Shown: positions 51,548 to 60,366, counted from the stretch's first letter. The stretch: 64,000 nt of DNA from Myxococcus landrumus (GCF_017301635.1 NZ_CP071091.1:2802001-2866000); one strand, 5' to 3'. The notes: generated from the sequence alone by a model not told the origin. Numbers and translations are program-made.

Positions 51548-51625
51548 TCGCGCCTTTTTCCCACAACCCGGCGCGGCCTGCACCCCCGTTCCCCGGGCAT
51601 TAACTTCCTCTTCGTGACTCCTGAC

Positions 51626-53368
51626 GTGACCGTGCCCATCGTCGACAAAGCCACCGTTGCCCAGGTCCTTCGGGACATCTCCCTGCTCCTCCAACTCCAG
51701 GGTGAGAATGGCTTCCGCTCCCGCGCCTATGACATGGGCGCCGACCGCATTCTCGGTCTCACCCAGGAGCTGGGTCCGCTCGTCTCCGAGGGGCGCCTGG
51801 AGAGCCTTCCAGGCATCGGCCCCGCGCTCGCCGAGAAGATCACCGAGCTGGTGACCACCGGACGGATGACCTACTTCGAGGAGCTGCGGGCGAAGTTCCC
51901 CCCGGGGCTGCTCGAGCTGATGAAGCTGCCGGACCTCGGCCCCCGCAAGGTCGCCACGCTCTGGAAGGAGCTGGGCATCGGGAGCATCGACGAGCTGGAG
52001 CGCGCCTGCCGCGAGGGCCGCGTGCGCCAGCTGCGCGGCTTCGGCGAGAAGAGCCAGGCGAAGATCCTCGAGGGAATCACGCTGTTCCGGCGCGCGAAGG
52101 GCGAGCGCAAGCTGCTGGGCGACGTGCTCCCCATCGCCGAGGCCCTGCTCGAGCGCGTGCGCGCCTCGCCCGGCGTGGTGCGCGCGAGCCTGGGTGGCAG
52201 CGTGCGCCGCCGGGGTGAAACCGTGGCGGACGTGGATATCATCGCGTCCGCCGCGGACCCCATCCCCGTGCTGGATGCGCTGGCCACCTCCCCCGGCGTC
52301 GCCTCCGTGCTGGGCAAGGGCGACAGCAAGTGCTCCGTGCGGATGGAGGCCGGAGACCTCCAGGTGGACCTGCGCGTCCTCCCGGACGAGGACTTCGCCA
52401 CCGCCCTGCACCACTTCACCGGCTCCAAGGCCCACCACATCCGCCTGCGCAACCTGGCCCACGAGCGCGGACTGAAAATCTCGGAGTGGGGCGTCCACCG
52501 CGACGACGGCACCAAGCTCCTCGTGACCGACGAGGCCGCGCTCTACGCGCTGCTGGACATGCAGTTCGTCCCGCCGGAGCTGCGCGAGGACAACGGCGAA
52601 GTGGAGGCCTCGCTCGCGCACAAGCTGCCCACGGACCTGGTCACCCTGGAGGACGTGCTGGGCGCCGTCCACGCGCACACCACCTGGTCCGATGGGAGGA
52701 ACACGCTGGAGGAGATGGCGCTCGCCGCGAAGGCGCTCGGCCTGAAGTACCTCACCATCACCGAGCACAGCGAAGCGGCCATCTACGCCGGTGGCCTCAA
52801 GGTGGAAGCCCTCCAGCGACAGTGGGAGGAGATCGACCGCGTCAACGAGAAGGTGCCCGAGGTCCGTCTGCTCAAGGGCATCGAGGTCGACATCCTCGAG
52901 TCCGGCGCGCTCGACTACGAGGACAAGGTGCTGGAGCAGTTGGAGGTCGTCATCGCCTCCATCCATGTGCGGCACGGCATGGACGAGGACCAGATGACCC
53001 GGCGCGTGCTCGCCGCGCTGGACAACCCGCACCTGCACATCCTCGGACATCCCACCGGCCGGCTCATGCCGAGCCGCGAGCCCTATCCGCTGCGCATGGA
53101 GGAAGTGCTGGCGCGGGCCGCCGAGCGCGGCGTGGCCGTGGAGATCAACGGCAAGCCCGCACGACTCGACATCAAGGCCGAATACGTCCGGAAGGCGACC
53201 CAGCTGGGGGTGAAGCTGGTGGTCAGTTGTGACGCGCACCGGAAGGAAGACCTGGGCAACCTGGCCTTCGCGGTGGCCACCGCGAGGCGCGGCTGGGCAC
53301 GCAAGCACGAGGTTTTGAACACCCTCCCCGCGGAGCGCTTCCTCGCGGCGCTGCGCGCTCGGCGGTGA
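51626..53368 (+). CDS. polX: Family X DNA polymerase with PHP domain
   Basis: About 580 residues. The N-terminal pol-beta-like part has helix-hairpin-helix motifs (LPGIGPALAEKI, LPDLGPRKVATL) and the nucleotidyl-transfer core LGGSVRRRGETVADVDIIAS near 190-210. The C-terminal PHP domain (about 345-575) has AVHAHTTWSDG and TITEHSEAA metal ligands and is expected to be a 3'-5' exonuclease/phosphoesterase. Together they serve gap filling in base-excision repair. Starts at GTG 51614, 51626 or 51632 are all possible; no clear ribosome site decides. Divergent from the Rieske gene with about 78 bases between. Confidence 0.92.
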   Translation: MTVPIVDKATVAQVLRDISLLLQLQGENGFRSRAYDMGADRILGLTQELGPLVSEGRLESLPGIGPALAEKITELVTTGRMTYFEELRAKFPPGLLELMKLPDLGPRKVATLWKELGIGSIDELERACREGRVRQLRGFGEKSQAKILEGITLFRRAKGERKLLGDVLPIAEALLERVRASPGVVRASLGGSVRRRGETVADVDIIASAADPIPVLDALATSPGVASVLGKGDSKCSVRMEAGDLQVDLRVLPDEDFATALHHFTGSKAHHIRLRNLAHERGLKISEWGVHRDDGTKLLVTDEAALYALLDMQFVPPELREDNGEVEASLAHKLPTDLVTLEDVLGAVHAHTTWSDGRNTLEEMALAAKALGLKYLTITEHSEAAIYAGGLKVEALQRQWEEIDRVNEKVPEVRLLKGIEVDILESGALDYEDKVLEQLEVVIASIHVRHGMDEDQMTRRVLAALDNPHLHILGHPTGRLMPSREPYPLRMEEVLARAAERGVAVEINGKPARLDIKAEYVRKATQLGVKLVVSCDAHRKEDLGNLAFAVATARRGWARKHEVLNTLPAERFLAALRARR

Positions 53369-53387
53369 TAGGCTGCCGCGCCCGCCG

Positions 53388-54011
53388 ATGTCCCGCCTGT
53401 TCCCGCTCGCCCTCGCCCTCTGCCTTGGAGCCTTGCCCGCCGCCGCGTCGGACTCGGGGCGGCCCTCTCGCGCCGACCTTCAGCGGGTCATGGAGCACCA
53501 CCGCCGCTCGGTGGTGAAGATTCTCGGCCCCCGGCGCGCGGCCACAGGTGTCTTCGTGGGCACCGCCGGGCAGGTCCTCACCTCCCTGGAGCCCGTGGGC
53601 GAGGAGTATGTGGGCCTGAGCGTGGCCACCGTGGAGCACTCGGGCCAGGCCCTGCCCGCGAGGGTGCTGCTCGCCAACGCGGCGCTCAAGGTCGCCGTCG
53701 TCGCCGCGCCAGAGGGCACGTACCCCGCGGTGCCGGTGCGTCTGCTCAAGGAGGGCGACAGCTTGGAGGGGCACTGGCTGGTGGGCGTCGTCCCGGGTGC
53801 TCGCAACCGCCCCGAGAAGCCGGAGACAGCCCAGGCCACTCGCGCCCCGGCGCCCTTCTATGACGTGCCCCTCGCACTGCCTCCTGGCAGCCCCGTGTTC
53901 GACTCGGACGGGCGGCTGGTGGCGGTGGTGGTGCAGCGCACCCGGCGCGGTTGCAGGGTGCTGCCCATGGGCGAGGTGAAGCTGACCCTCGCCGCCTCGG
54001 ACAAACCATGA
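53388..54011 (+). CDS. Secreted trypsin-fold protein lacking a catalytic triad
   Basis: 207 residues with a signal peptide (1-20, ending AAA). The mature chain follows an HtrA-type layout: GVFVGTAGQVLTSLEPV is where active proteases have LTNxHVV, LLANAALKVAVVAAPE where the Asp strand DLAVLKV lies, and PPGSPVFDSDGRLVAVVVQ where GNSGGPL precedes FDxDG. The expected His, Asp and Ser positions do not carry those residues, so it looks like a pseudoprotease, perhaps a periplasmic binding or scaffold protein. It overlaps the CPBP protease gene by four bases, implying a joint function. Confidence 0.75.
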   Translation: MSRLFPLALALCLGALPAAASDSGRPSRADLQRVMEHHRRSVVKILGPRRAATGVFVGTAGQVLTSLEPVGEEYVGLSVATVEHSGQALPARVLLANAALKVAVVAAPEGTYPAVPVRLLKEGDSLEGHWLVGVVPGARNRPEKPETAQATRAPAPFYDVPLALPPGSPVFDSDGRLVAVVVQRTRRGCRVLPMGEVKLTLAASDKP

Positions 54012-54733
54012 CCCAGACGGTGGCGACCCCTTGGCGCCCCAGCGCCGTGCAGGAAGCCCTTGGCCTCTGGGCCGTGGGTTTCGCCGGCATCATCGCCGCG
54101 TTCCTCGCCTTTGGTGGCACCAGCATCCCCAAGCTGGTGGCGACGGTGGGCTTCCTCTACCTGCCGCTCATCCCCATGCGCTGGCGCGACGAGGACTACC
54201 GCGACTACGGCTTGTCCGCGCGCGCGTGGCGAGAGGACGTGCGGCTGTTCCTCATCGTCTCCGCCATCGTCGGCCCCCTCTTCTTCCTGGGCTTCGCCGG
54301 GTTCGCGGAGCTTCTCCCCCACCTGCCGGAGGCCGTCGCGCGGCACCTCACGCCCCTGGGGGGCGAGGTCCACTTCCAATGGCGCCTCCCCTCGCGCTTC
54401 GGGGAGTGGGTGGTGGATCAGCTCTTCGTCGTGGCGCTGCCGGAGGAGTTCTTCTACCGGGGCTATCTCCAGGCACGCCTGCGGGACGCCTGGCCCCAGG
54501 GCCGCAAGTTCCTGGGCGCGCGGCTGGGCCCCGCCTTCTGGCTGACGGCCGTGCTGTTCGCCCTGGGCCATCTGGCCATCTTCCAGGCCTGGCGCCTGTC
54601 GGTCTTCTTCCCCGCACTGCTCTTCGGCTGGATGCGCGAGCGCACGGGCACCGTGATTGGCGCCGCGCTCTTTCATGCCGCCTGTAACCTCTTTATCCGG
54701 GTTTTGGAGGTGTCGTTCTTCGGAGGGGCCTGA
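54008..54733 (+). CDS. CPBP-family intramembrane glutamic endopeptidase, candidate myxosortase
   Basis: 241 residues with six to eight hydrophobic segments. The three ABI/CPBP motifs are complete: LPEEFFYRGYLQ (EExxxR near 146-151), VLFALGHLAIF (catalytic-region His near 188) and LFHAACNLF (near 221). Family members cleave within the membrane, such as Rce1. Myxosortases that process MYXO-CTERM proteins belong to this family (Haft's MrtX/MrtC/MrtP proposals). Because this window also encodes a MYXO-CTERM protein and the genome type is right, this is a candidate sorting enzyme, but I cannot tell it from other CPBP paralogues without an alignment. Translationally coupled to the pseudoprotease gene. 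Confidence 0.85.
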   Translation: MTQTVATPWRPSAVQEALGLWAVGFAGIIAAFLAFGGTSIPKLVATVGFLYLPLIPMRWRDEDYRDYGLSARAWREDVRLFLIVSAIVGPLFFLGFAGFAELLPHLPEAVARHLTPLGGEVHFQWRLPSRFGEWVVDQLFVVALPEEFFYRGYLQARLRDAWPQGRKFLGARLGPAFWLTAVLFALGHLAIFQAWRLSVFFPALLFGWMRERTGTVIGAALFHAACNLFIRVLEVSFFGGA

Positions 54734-54792
54734 GTCCCTTCTGCCTCAGACATCCCTTCAGACATCCAACGGTCGTCCCGAAGGAGCAGCCC

Positions 54793-55425
54793 ATGTCCGC
54801 GCCGCGCCCCGACGTGAGAGAGCTGTCCACCGAAGCCCGTTGTCCGCTCCACCCCTCGGCTTCCGCGGTCGCCACCTGTGAGCGCTGTGGCAGCTTCGCC
54901 TGCTACCAGTGCGTCCGCCGGGGCCCGGACTTGTTGTCCTACTGCCAGACCTGTCTGGGCATGAGCCCCGCGCACCTGGTGCCCGCGAGCCGGGGAGACC
55001 GGCTCCTCGCCAACCTGCTCGACGCCTTCGTCATCGCCGGGCCCTTGTTCTTCGCGGGCGTCACCCAAGGCTTCGCCTCCGCGAAGAAGACAGGGTTCTC
55101 TCCCATCTGGATCTCCTTCGCCCTCCTCATCACCCTCGCGGTGCTCATCGCCCAGTTGGTCGGTGTCGCGCGCACCGGGCAGAGCCTCGGCAAGCGCTGG
55201 CGCGGCATCAAGGTGGTCCGCATGGATGGGAGCCCGGTCTCCCTCGTGGTCCTGATCTTCGTCCGCAACCTGATTCCCTATGGCCTGAGCCAACTGACGT
55301 TCGGCGTGACAGGCATCCTCGACACGCTCTTCATCTTTCGCGAGGACCGGCGCTGTCTTCACGACCTCATCGCGGGCACCCAGGTCGTCGAGGCCTCGCC
55401 AGACGAGACATCGGGACGCGCTTGA
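54793..55425 (+). CDS. B-box-like zinc finger / RDD membrane protein 1
   Basis: 210 residues. Residues 16-56 hold a zinc-finger-like cluster (CPLHPSASAVATCERCG, CYQC, YCQTC). The RDD domain then has two to three helices (about 77-95, 108-130, 150-175), ASRGDRLLANLLDAFVIAG at its start, and GQSLGKRWRGIKVVRMDG as the conserved loop. RDD proteins are small inner-membrane proteins; some act in ion or solute transport. It lies 59 bases after the CPBP gene and has a close paralogue directly downstream. Confidence 0.85.
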   Translation: MSAPRPDVRELSTEARCPLHPSASAVATCERCGSFACYQCVRRGPDLLSYCQTCLGMSPAHLVPASRGDRLLANLLDAFVIAGPLFFAGVTQGFASAKKTGFSPIWISFALLITLAVLIAQLVGVARTGQSLGKRWRGIKVVRMDGSPVSLVVLIFVRNLIPYGLSQLTFGVTGILDTLFIFREDRRCLHDLIAGTQVVEASPDETSGRA

Positions 55426-55488
55426 CCCCTCGCCCTGGGCGGCCCTACTCATGGGAGGGTCCGGCCCAGGGCCGCTCCCAGCGCAGCC

Positions 55489-56127
55489 ATGTCTCTTCCG
55501 CCCTCCTCTGAAACCGAGTCCGTCCCCCAGGCGCACTGCCCGCTCCACCCCGAGGTCCTGGCCACTGGCATCTGCCAACGCTGTGGCACGTTCATCTGCG
55601 TCGATTGCCGCCGCCGCGGCAGGGATGGACGCTCCTACTGTGGGCCCTGTCTGAACAAGGCGCTCCCGGCGCTCGCCAGCCGACGCGACCGCTTCTGGGC
55701 CAACCTGGTCGACTCCTTGTTCGTCACCATCCCGCTGCTCGGCGGCATCATCATGCCCATCATCGCCTTCAGCGACTCCGCGAAGGGGGGCCCGGACGAC
55801 TTTGGCGTCTTCCTGCTCCTCTCGCCCCTCCTCGTCCTCGTGGTGACGCTGGGCATCCAGATCGCCATGGTGGTGAAGACGGGACAGAGCCTGGGCAAGC
55901 GGTGGCGGGGCATCCGGGTGATCCGGATGAACGGGCAGCCGATCACCCTCGTGAGACTGGCGCTGCTACGCAACCTGCTGCCTGTCTGGTTGAGCCAGGT
56001 GACGGGTGTGTTTGGCCTTATCGACGCATTGTTCATCTTCCGGGAAGACCACCGCTGTCTTCATGACCACCTGGCGGACACCCAGGTCGTCAACGTCGAG
56101 TCAGACAAGCCCCTGCGTCCGTATTGA
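55489..56127 (+). CDS. B-box-like zinc finger / RDD membrane protein 2
   Basis: 212 residues with the same plan as its upstream neighbour: CPLHPEVLATGICQRCG with CVDC and YCGPC, then an RDD domain opening ASRRDRFWANLVDSLFVTI and a conserved loop GQSLGKRWRGIRVIRMNG, ending FREDHRCLHDHLADTQVV. The two copies are clearly a tandem duplication that has diverged. The loop between helices 1 and 2 is the most different part. Together with the CPBP and pseudoprotease genes they may form one envelope-maintenance operon; that is inferred from spacing only. Confidence 0.85.
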   Translation: MSLPPSSETESVPQAHCPLHPEVLATGICQRCGTFICVDCRRRGRDGRSYCGPCLNKALPALASRRDRFWANLVDSLFVTIPLLGGIIMPIIAFSDSAKGGPDDFGVFLLLSPLLVLVVTLGIQIAMVVKTGQSLGKRWRGIRVIRMNGQPITLVRLALLRNLLPVWLSQVTGVFGLIDALFIFREDHRCLHDHLADTQVVNVESDKPLRPY

Positions 56128-56410
56128 CCCGCGCGCCGCCCCATTTCTCCCCTCGGGGCGGGTGGAAAACTGCCGGGAAAATACACGGAAATGTGGCCAG
56201 ACACCCATTTCCACCCCCTGGCTCGGATCCACGGAAAGCGGATTGATACGGCACTCTCTGTGTCAATCCACCCGTCGAAACACTGAAACACCCGAAAAAA
56301 CGCGTCAAAAAGGCGCTGGCTGGTGCATTGCGGCGTGTCGCCGGCAACTCCACGTCACATCGTGTCGACAATCCTCTCGTCCCCCCTCGCTGCCTGAGAG
56401 TGATCTTCGA
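56128..56410. other. 283-base regulatory region before the M4 protease
   Basis: No gene is seen. The stretch is AT-rich for this genome in 56165-56315, contains the split motif and inverted repeat at 56240-56269, and ends with a GAGAG-like ribosome site before the ATG at 56411. It probably holds the promoter of the protease and the end of the RDD transcript. Confidence 0.5.
56240..56269 (+). promoter_or_regulatory. Inverted repeat containing the motif shared with the M28 gene
   Basis: GGATTGATA (56240-56248) and TGTCAATCC (56261-56269) are inverted copies matching at eight of nine positions with a 12-base centre. Within it, ATTGATACGG (56242-56251) and TCTGTGT (56257-56263) recur upstream of the M28 gene. 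It starts 169-171 bases before the M4 start codon. An operator is likely; the regulator is unknown. Confidence 0.5.
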
Positions 56411-58504
56411 ATGAGCATTCGTCGCCTCGACACCAAGCCCGTCGCCGTTCGTTCCACCAACGAGACCCAGCAGAAGAACACGGCGAAGTCCGCCTCCGCC
56501 CCGCTGACGATCAAGGATGGCTTCAGCTCCGGGACGCGCACGTCGGAGCTGGCGCGTGCCGAGAAGACGCTCACGCAGGCCCCGGTGGGTCCGGGCCGGC
56601 TGGCGCTCGGCAGCAAGGAAGCGCAGAACGCCGTCCAGGCGTCGCTGACGCACCTCAACCCGCTGAAGGGCGCGCAGACGCTGCTGCCCCAGCCCACGAC
56701 GTTCGTTCCGGCCAACGTCGAGCGCGACGCGCTCGGCATGACGCACGTCCGCCTGGACCGCGTTCACGAGGGCGTGAAGGTCTTCGGTGAGCAGGTCGTC
56801 ACGCACCTCGACAAGGACGGCAAGGTCTCGAGCGTCACGGGCGAGCAGTCCACGGTTCCCGCGGGCCTGGGCCGCGAGCTGCCCAAGCTGAACACCCAGT
56901 CCGCCATCGACATCGCGCGCAAGGAGTTCGGCGCGAAGCCGGACAAGCAGCCGAACGCCGAGCGGGTCATCTACCAGGACAAGGCCGGCAAGTATCACTC
57001 CGCCTACCGCGTGCAGATGTCGCAGATCGAGGGCCAGGACCGCCCCCGCAAGATGAACTACCTGGTGGATGCGAACACCGGGAAGATCTTCGAGTCGTAC
57101 AACGAGATTGGCGGCTTCTACGGCTCCAACCGCGCGGCGCCCAAGCGCTCCACGGACATCACCGCGGCGTCCACCACGCCCGCGGAGATCAAGGACAACA
57201 GCACCGTCACGTCCAAGGTCACCGTCGCGCAGGAAGGCAACGTCGAGAAGCTGAAGCTGGACCTGGACATCGCCCACACGTTCAAGGGCGACCTGAAGGT
57301 CACGCTGACCAGCCCCTCCGGCAAGAGCGCCGTGGTGCACAACCGCACGGGCGGCGGCACCGACGACGTGAAGGGCTCCTTCGACCTGAGCGAGTTCGCG
57401 GGTGAGTCCACCAAGGGCGAGTGGACGCTGACCGTCGAGGACAAGGCCAAGCGCGACACGGGCACCCTGAAGGGCTGGAGCATCAACATCACCCCGAAGG
57501 AGTCCAAGCCGCCGGTCGAGACGCCGAACAACGGCACGGTGGACGACACCTCGCTGTACAGCGGCAAGGTGGCGCTGGAGACGACGAAGAAGCCGGACGG
57601 CAAGTACGTCCTCGAGGACTCCACGCGCGGCAAGGGCGTGAACACCTACGACGCGATGAACAAGCAGACGGCGTCGGGCCAGACGCAGCTCACCGACGAC
57701 AACAACGTCTGGGGCGAGGCCACCGACGGCGCGCGCACCAAGGCGGCCGTGGACGCGCACTACGGCGCGGCGATGACCTTCGACTTCATGAAGGACGTCC
57801 TGGGCCGCAACTCCATCGACGGCGCGGGCGAGGCGCTCAACTCGTTCGTCCACGTGCGGACCAACTACGTCAACGCGTTCTGGGACGGCACGAAGATGAG
57901 CTACGGCGACGGTGACGGAAAGAACTCCGGCCCGCTCACCGCGCTGGACATCGCGGGCCACGAGATTGCCCACGGCCTCACCGAGCGCACCGCCGGCCTC
58001 ATCTACCGCAACGAGTCGGGCGGCCTGAACGAGGCGTTCAGCGACATCATGGGCGCGGGCGTGGAGTGGTACGCGTCCACCAAGAACCCCGACGTGAAGT
58101 TCAACTGGACGGTGGGCGAGACGGCCTGGACCCCGGGCAACGGTGGCGAGGACGGCCTGCGCTACATGAATGACCCGACCAAGGACGGGTACTCCATCGA
58201 CCACTACAGCAACTACCCGAAGCAGACCGAGGTCCACGGCTCCAGCGGCATCGCGAACAACGCGTTCTACCTGCTGGCCAACGGCGGCACGAACCGCACG
58301 TCCAAGGTCGAGGTCAAGGACGGCATCGGCATGGACAAGGGCCTGAAGATCTACTACCGCGCCCTGGCCCACTACATGACGCCCAACACCACGTTCGCCC
58401 AGGCGCGCGAGGCCACCATCAAGGCGGCCACGGACCTGTACGGCGCGGACTCCACCGAGTTGGCGAAGGTGAAGGAGAGCTGGACCGCCGTCGGCGTGAA
58501 CTAA
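56411..58504 (+). CDS. M4-family (thermolysin-like) metallopeptidase with internal P-domain, leaderless
   Basis: 697 residues. A Ser/Thr/Ala-rich N-terminus without a signal peptide is followed by FTP and PepSY propeptide regions (about 65-255). A proprotein-convertase P-domain covers about 257-365 (IAHTFKGDLKVTLTSPSGKS, GEWTLTVEDKAKRDTGTL). The thermolysin catalytic domain runs from about 375 to 697. HEIAHGLTE lies at about 517-525, GGLNEAFSDIMG provides the third zinc ligand Glu, and VHGSSGIANNAFYLL the transition-state His. P-domains are usually C-terminal; here the domain sits between propeptide and enzyme. The stop overlaps the convergent S37 stop by two bases. Confidence 0.9.
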   Translation: MSIRRLDTKPVAVRSTNETQQKNTAKSASAPLTIKDGFSSGTRTSELARAEKTLTQAPVGPGRLALGSKEAQNAVQASLTHLNPLKGAQTLLPQPTTFVPANVERDALGMTHVRLDRVHEGVKVFGEQVVTHLDKDGKVSSVTGEQSTVPAGLGRELPKLNTQSAIDIARKEFGAKPDKQPNAERVIYQDKAGKYHSAYRVQMSQIEGQDRPRKMNYLVDANTGKIFESYNEIGGFYGSNRAAPKRSTDITAASTTPAEIKDNSTVTSKVTVAQEGNVEKLKLDLDIAHTFKGDLKVTLTSPSGKSAVVHNRTGGGTDDVKGSFDLSEFAGESTKGEWTLTVEDKAKRDTGTLKGWSINITPKESKPPVETPNNGTVDDTSLYSGKVALETTKKPDGKYVLEDSTRGKGVNTYDAMNKQTASGQTQLTDDNNVWGEATDGARTKAAVDAHYGAAMTFDFMKDVLGRNSIDGAGEALNSFVHVRTNYVNAFWDGTKMSYGDGDGKNSGPLTALDIAGHEIAHGLTERTAGLIYRNESGGLNEAFSDIMGAGVEWYASTKNPDVKFNWTVGETAWTPGNGGEDGLRYMNDPTKDGYSIDHYSNYPKQTEVHGSSGIANNAFYLLANGGTNRTSKVEVKDGIGMDKGLKIYYRALAHYMTPNTTFAQAREATIKAATDLYGADSTELAKVKESWTAVGVN

Positions 58505-59910
58505 CGCGACAGCGGGCGCCCGAGGCGAGGACCCCACTCCTCGCCTTCGGGCTCCGGCCGCCAGGTTGAAGTTCGCAGTCCCGAGGCCCCGAGCCCCAAG
58601 CCAGCCCACTGGCGAAGGAGCTCGCGGGCCTCGTTGCGTTGGGCCTCCGGAAGCAGCGCCAGACGCGCGCCGTGATTGCCTCCTGGCACGGTGTAGAGGA
58701 CGGAGTCGCGGGCCCCGCCCAGCGCGTACGGCGCGGCGCTCCACGGGTCATGCCCGCCATAGACAAACATCAGGCGCTCCCCTTCTCGTGAGACCCAGTC
58801 CTGGATGTCTGGCATGGCGCCTGGCTGGAAGGACGTGCTCACGCCGCGAGGCACATAGGTCATGGGGGTGTCGGTGCCAGGGAACTGGAGGCGACCGGCC
58901 AGGTGCGTCTCGAAGGGCCGCGGGTAGCCCAGCTCCACGGCGGCCTGGTAGTTGTACGGGCCATAGGCCGCCACCTGTCCGTCGGAGAAGCTGGCCATGT
59001 CGACACGGGCCTCCAGCTCGTCCATGAGCGCGGTGACGGAAGCGGACGGCGAAGGCACGGTGCCGCAGCGCGACTGGGCGTCGTACTGCCAGAAGTAGAA
59101 ATAGTGCTCGATGATGGCGTGCTCGAGCGCGACCTCCCTCCCCAGATGGTCGTACGTGAGGCCGCGCCGCGCGGCTCGCGTATCCATTTCCGCGAGGAGG
59201 GCCTCGCGCCGGTCCAACGCCGCGTGCTGAAAGGATTTCAAACGCTCGCGGCACGACGCCTCGCCCACGGACTCCTGGAAGGCGATGAAGCGGTCATCAT
59301 CGAAGCGCGCGAGGGGCGCGACATACGCCACCGTCGCATCCACGTCGTTGGGATGAAAGCGACGGAAGAACACCATCGTCTCGCCGCCCTTGCTCGCGCC
59401 GGTGGAAATCCAGCGGCCCGGGTACAGCGGCTTGAAGGCCTCGACGATGCGGTGGAAGTCATCCGCGGACTGCCGGATGGTGAGCTGGCCCCAGTCCGCG
59501 GGAGCGGGCCTGCTCGTTCCGAAGAAGCGGTGCTCGATGGAGAGCTGATTGGCCGAAAGCCACTGCGTGGGCTCGCGCCGCGAGGGCGCCGTGGAGACGA
59601 AGTAGCCGCTGGTGTAGAGCACCATGGGACTCGCGCTCGAGGCGTGCAGCAGCGTCAGCTTCTGGCGGAAGCGCTGGCCCTCCGGATGCGCGTGGTCCGC
59701 GGGCTGGTCGAACTCCATGACGAAGAAGCGATGGTCCGCGGGAATCCCGGGCCCCACGGGCTCCTCGCGCACGGTGAGGCCTGGGATGGCGGACAGGCGG
59801 CGAAGGATGTCCTCTTCCTCTGGCGGCCCCTCCTCCTCTCCGCAGCCAACGGCCAGCGAACACAGCACCAGGAGAAGACAACGGCGCGAGAGGTGCTCGA
59901 GAGACGACAT
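58501..59910 (-). CDS. S37-family tripeptidyl aminopeptidase lipoprotein
   Basis: 469 residues. The signal peptide ends in LAVGC, so it is lipid-anchored at Cys17-18. The serine peptidase domain has MVLYTSGYF, LSIEHRFFGTSRP (an S37/S28 signature) and the nucleophile elbow WISTGASKGGETMVFFRRF; Asp and His are likely in YGGHDPWSAAP and PGGNHGARL. S37 enzymes such as the Streptomyces PS-10 peptidase release tripeptides from protein N-termini. ATG 59910 matches the lipoprotein signal. It is convergent with the M4 gene, their stops overlapping at 58501-58504, so two proteases are arranged tail to tail. Confidence 0.88.
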   Translation of the reverse strand: MSSLEHLSRRCLLLVLCSLAVGCGEEEGPPEEEDILRRLSAIPGLTVREEPVGPGIPADHRFFVMEFDQPADHAHPEGQRFRQKLTLLHASSASPMVLYTSGYFVSTAPSRREPTQWLSANQLSIEHRFFGTSRPAPADWGQLTIRQSADDFHRIVEAFKPLYPGRWISTGASKGGETMVFFRRFHPNDVDATVAYVAPLARFDDDRFIAFQESVGEASCRERLKSFQHAALDRREALLAEMDTRAARRGLTYDHLGREVALEHAIIEHYFYFWQYDAQSRCGTVPSPSASVTALMDELEARVDMASFSDGQVAAYGPYNYQAAVELGYPRPFETHLAGRLQFPGTDTPMTYVPRGVSTSFQPGAMPDIQDWVSREGERLMFVYGGHDPWSAAPYALGGARDSVLYTVPGGNHGARLALLPEAQRNEARELLRQWAGLGLGASGLRTSTWRPEPEGEEWGPRLGRPLSR

Positions 59911-60018
59911 GGCGCTCCAGCTCCGGGCGAGCCCATCCCCGCGGAATGCGAGCGCGAAGCCCCAGCCCACGGCAAGGCTACCCGGGTTCCGTCGCGGTCT
60001 CCGCTCGTGGTCCCGCGC

Positions 60019-60366
60019 TCAGGGAGATGCGGCGGCCACACTGGCGCCAGTCGACACCCCGGCGTGCCTGTCCTCGCCGGGCAGTCCATCCATCAACAAC
60101 ATCATCGTGTGGGCACTGGCATGGCGCAGGGCCTTGGCGGCGGCGTACTCGGGAGAGCTCCACCATTCGCGAGCCTGCGCGATGGAGGGGAACTCCAGCA
60201 GGACGAAGCGCGGGGGCTGCCACGTCCCCTCGAGCGCCTCGGTGGCTCCGCCTCGCACGAGATAGCGGCCGCCATACAGCGCGATGGAGGGCGGCGCGAG
60301 CTGCTTGTAGCGCTCATACGTCTGCACGTCATGCACCGAGACCTCGACGACGACGTATGCAGGCAT
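60019..60366 (-). CDS. DUF1330 protein
   Basis: 115 residues beginning MPAYVVVEVSVHD, followed by YERYKQLAPPSIALYGGRYLVRGG and FPSIAQAREWWSSPEYAAAKALR, which is the ferredoxin-like alpha/beta barrel of DUF1330. These are small cytoplasmic dimeric proteins of unknown activity, possibly monooxygenase-like. The ATG at 60366 is chosen at the family start. It is 20 bases downstream of the AgmX-like gene on the same strand. Confidence 0.88.
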   Translation of the reverse strand: MPAYVVVEVSVHDVQTYERYKQLAPPSIALYGGRYLVRGGATEALEGTWQPPRFVLLEFPSIAQAREWWSSPEYAAAKALRHASAHTMMLLMDGLPGEDRHAGVSTGASVAAASP

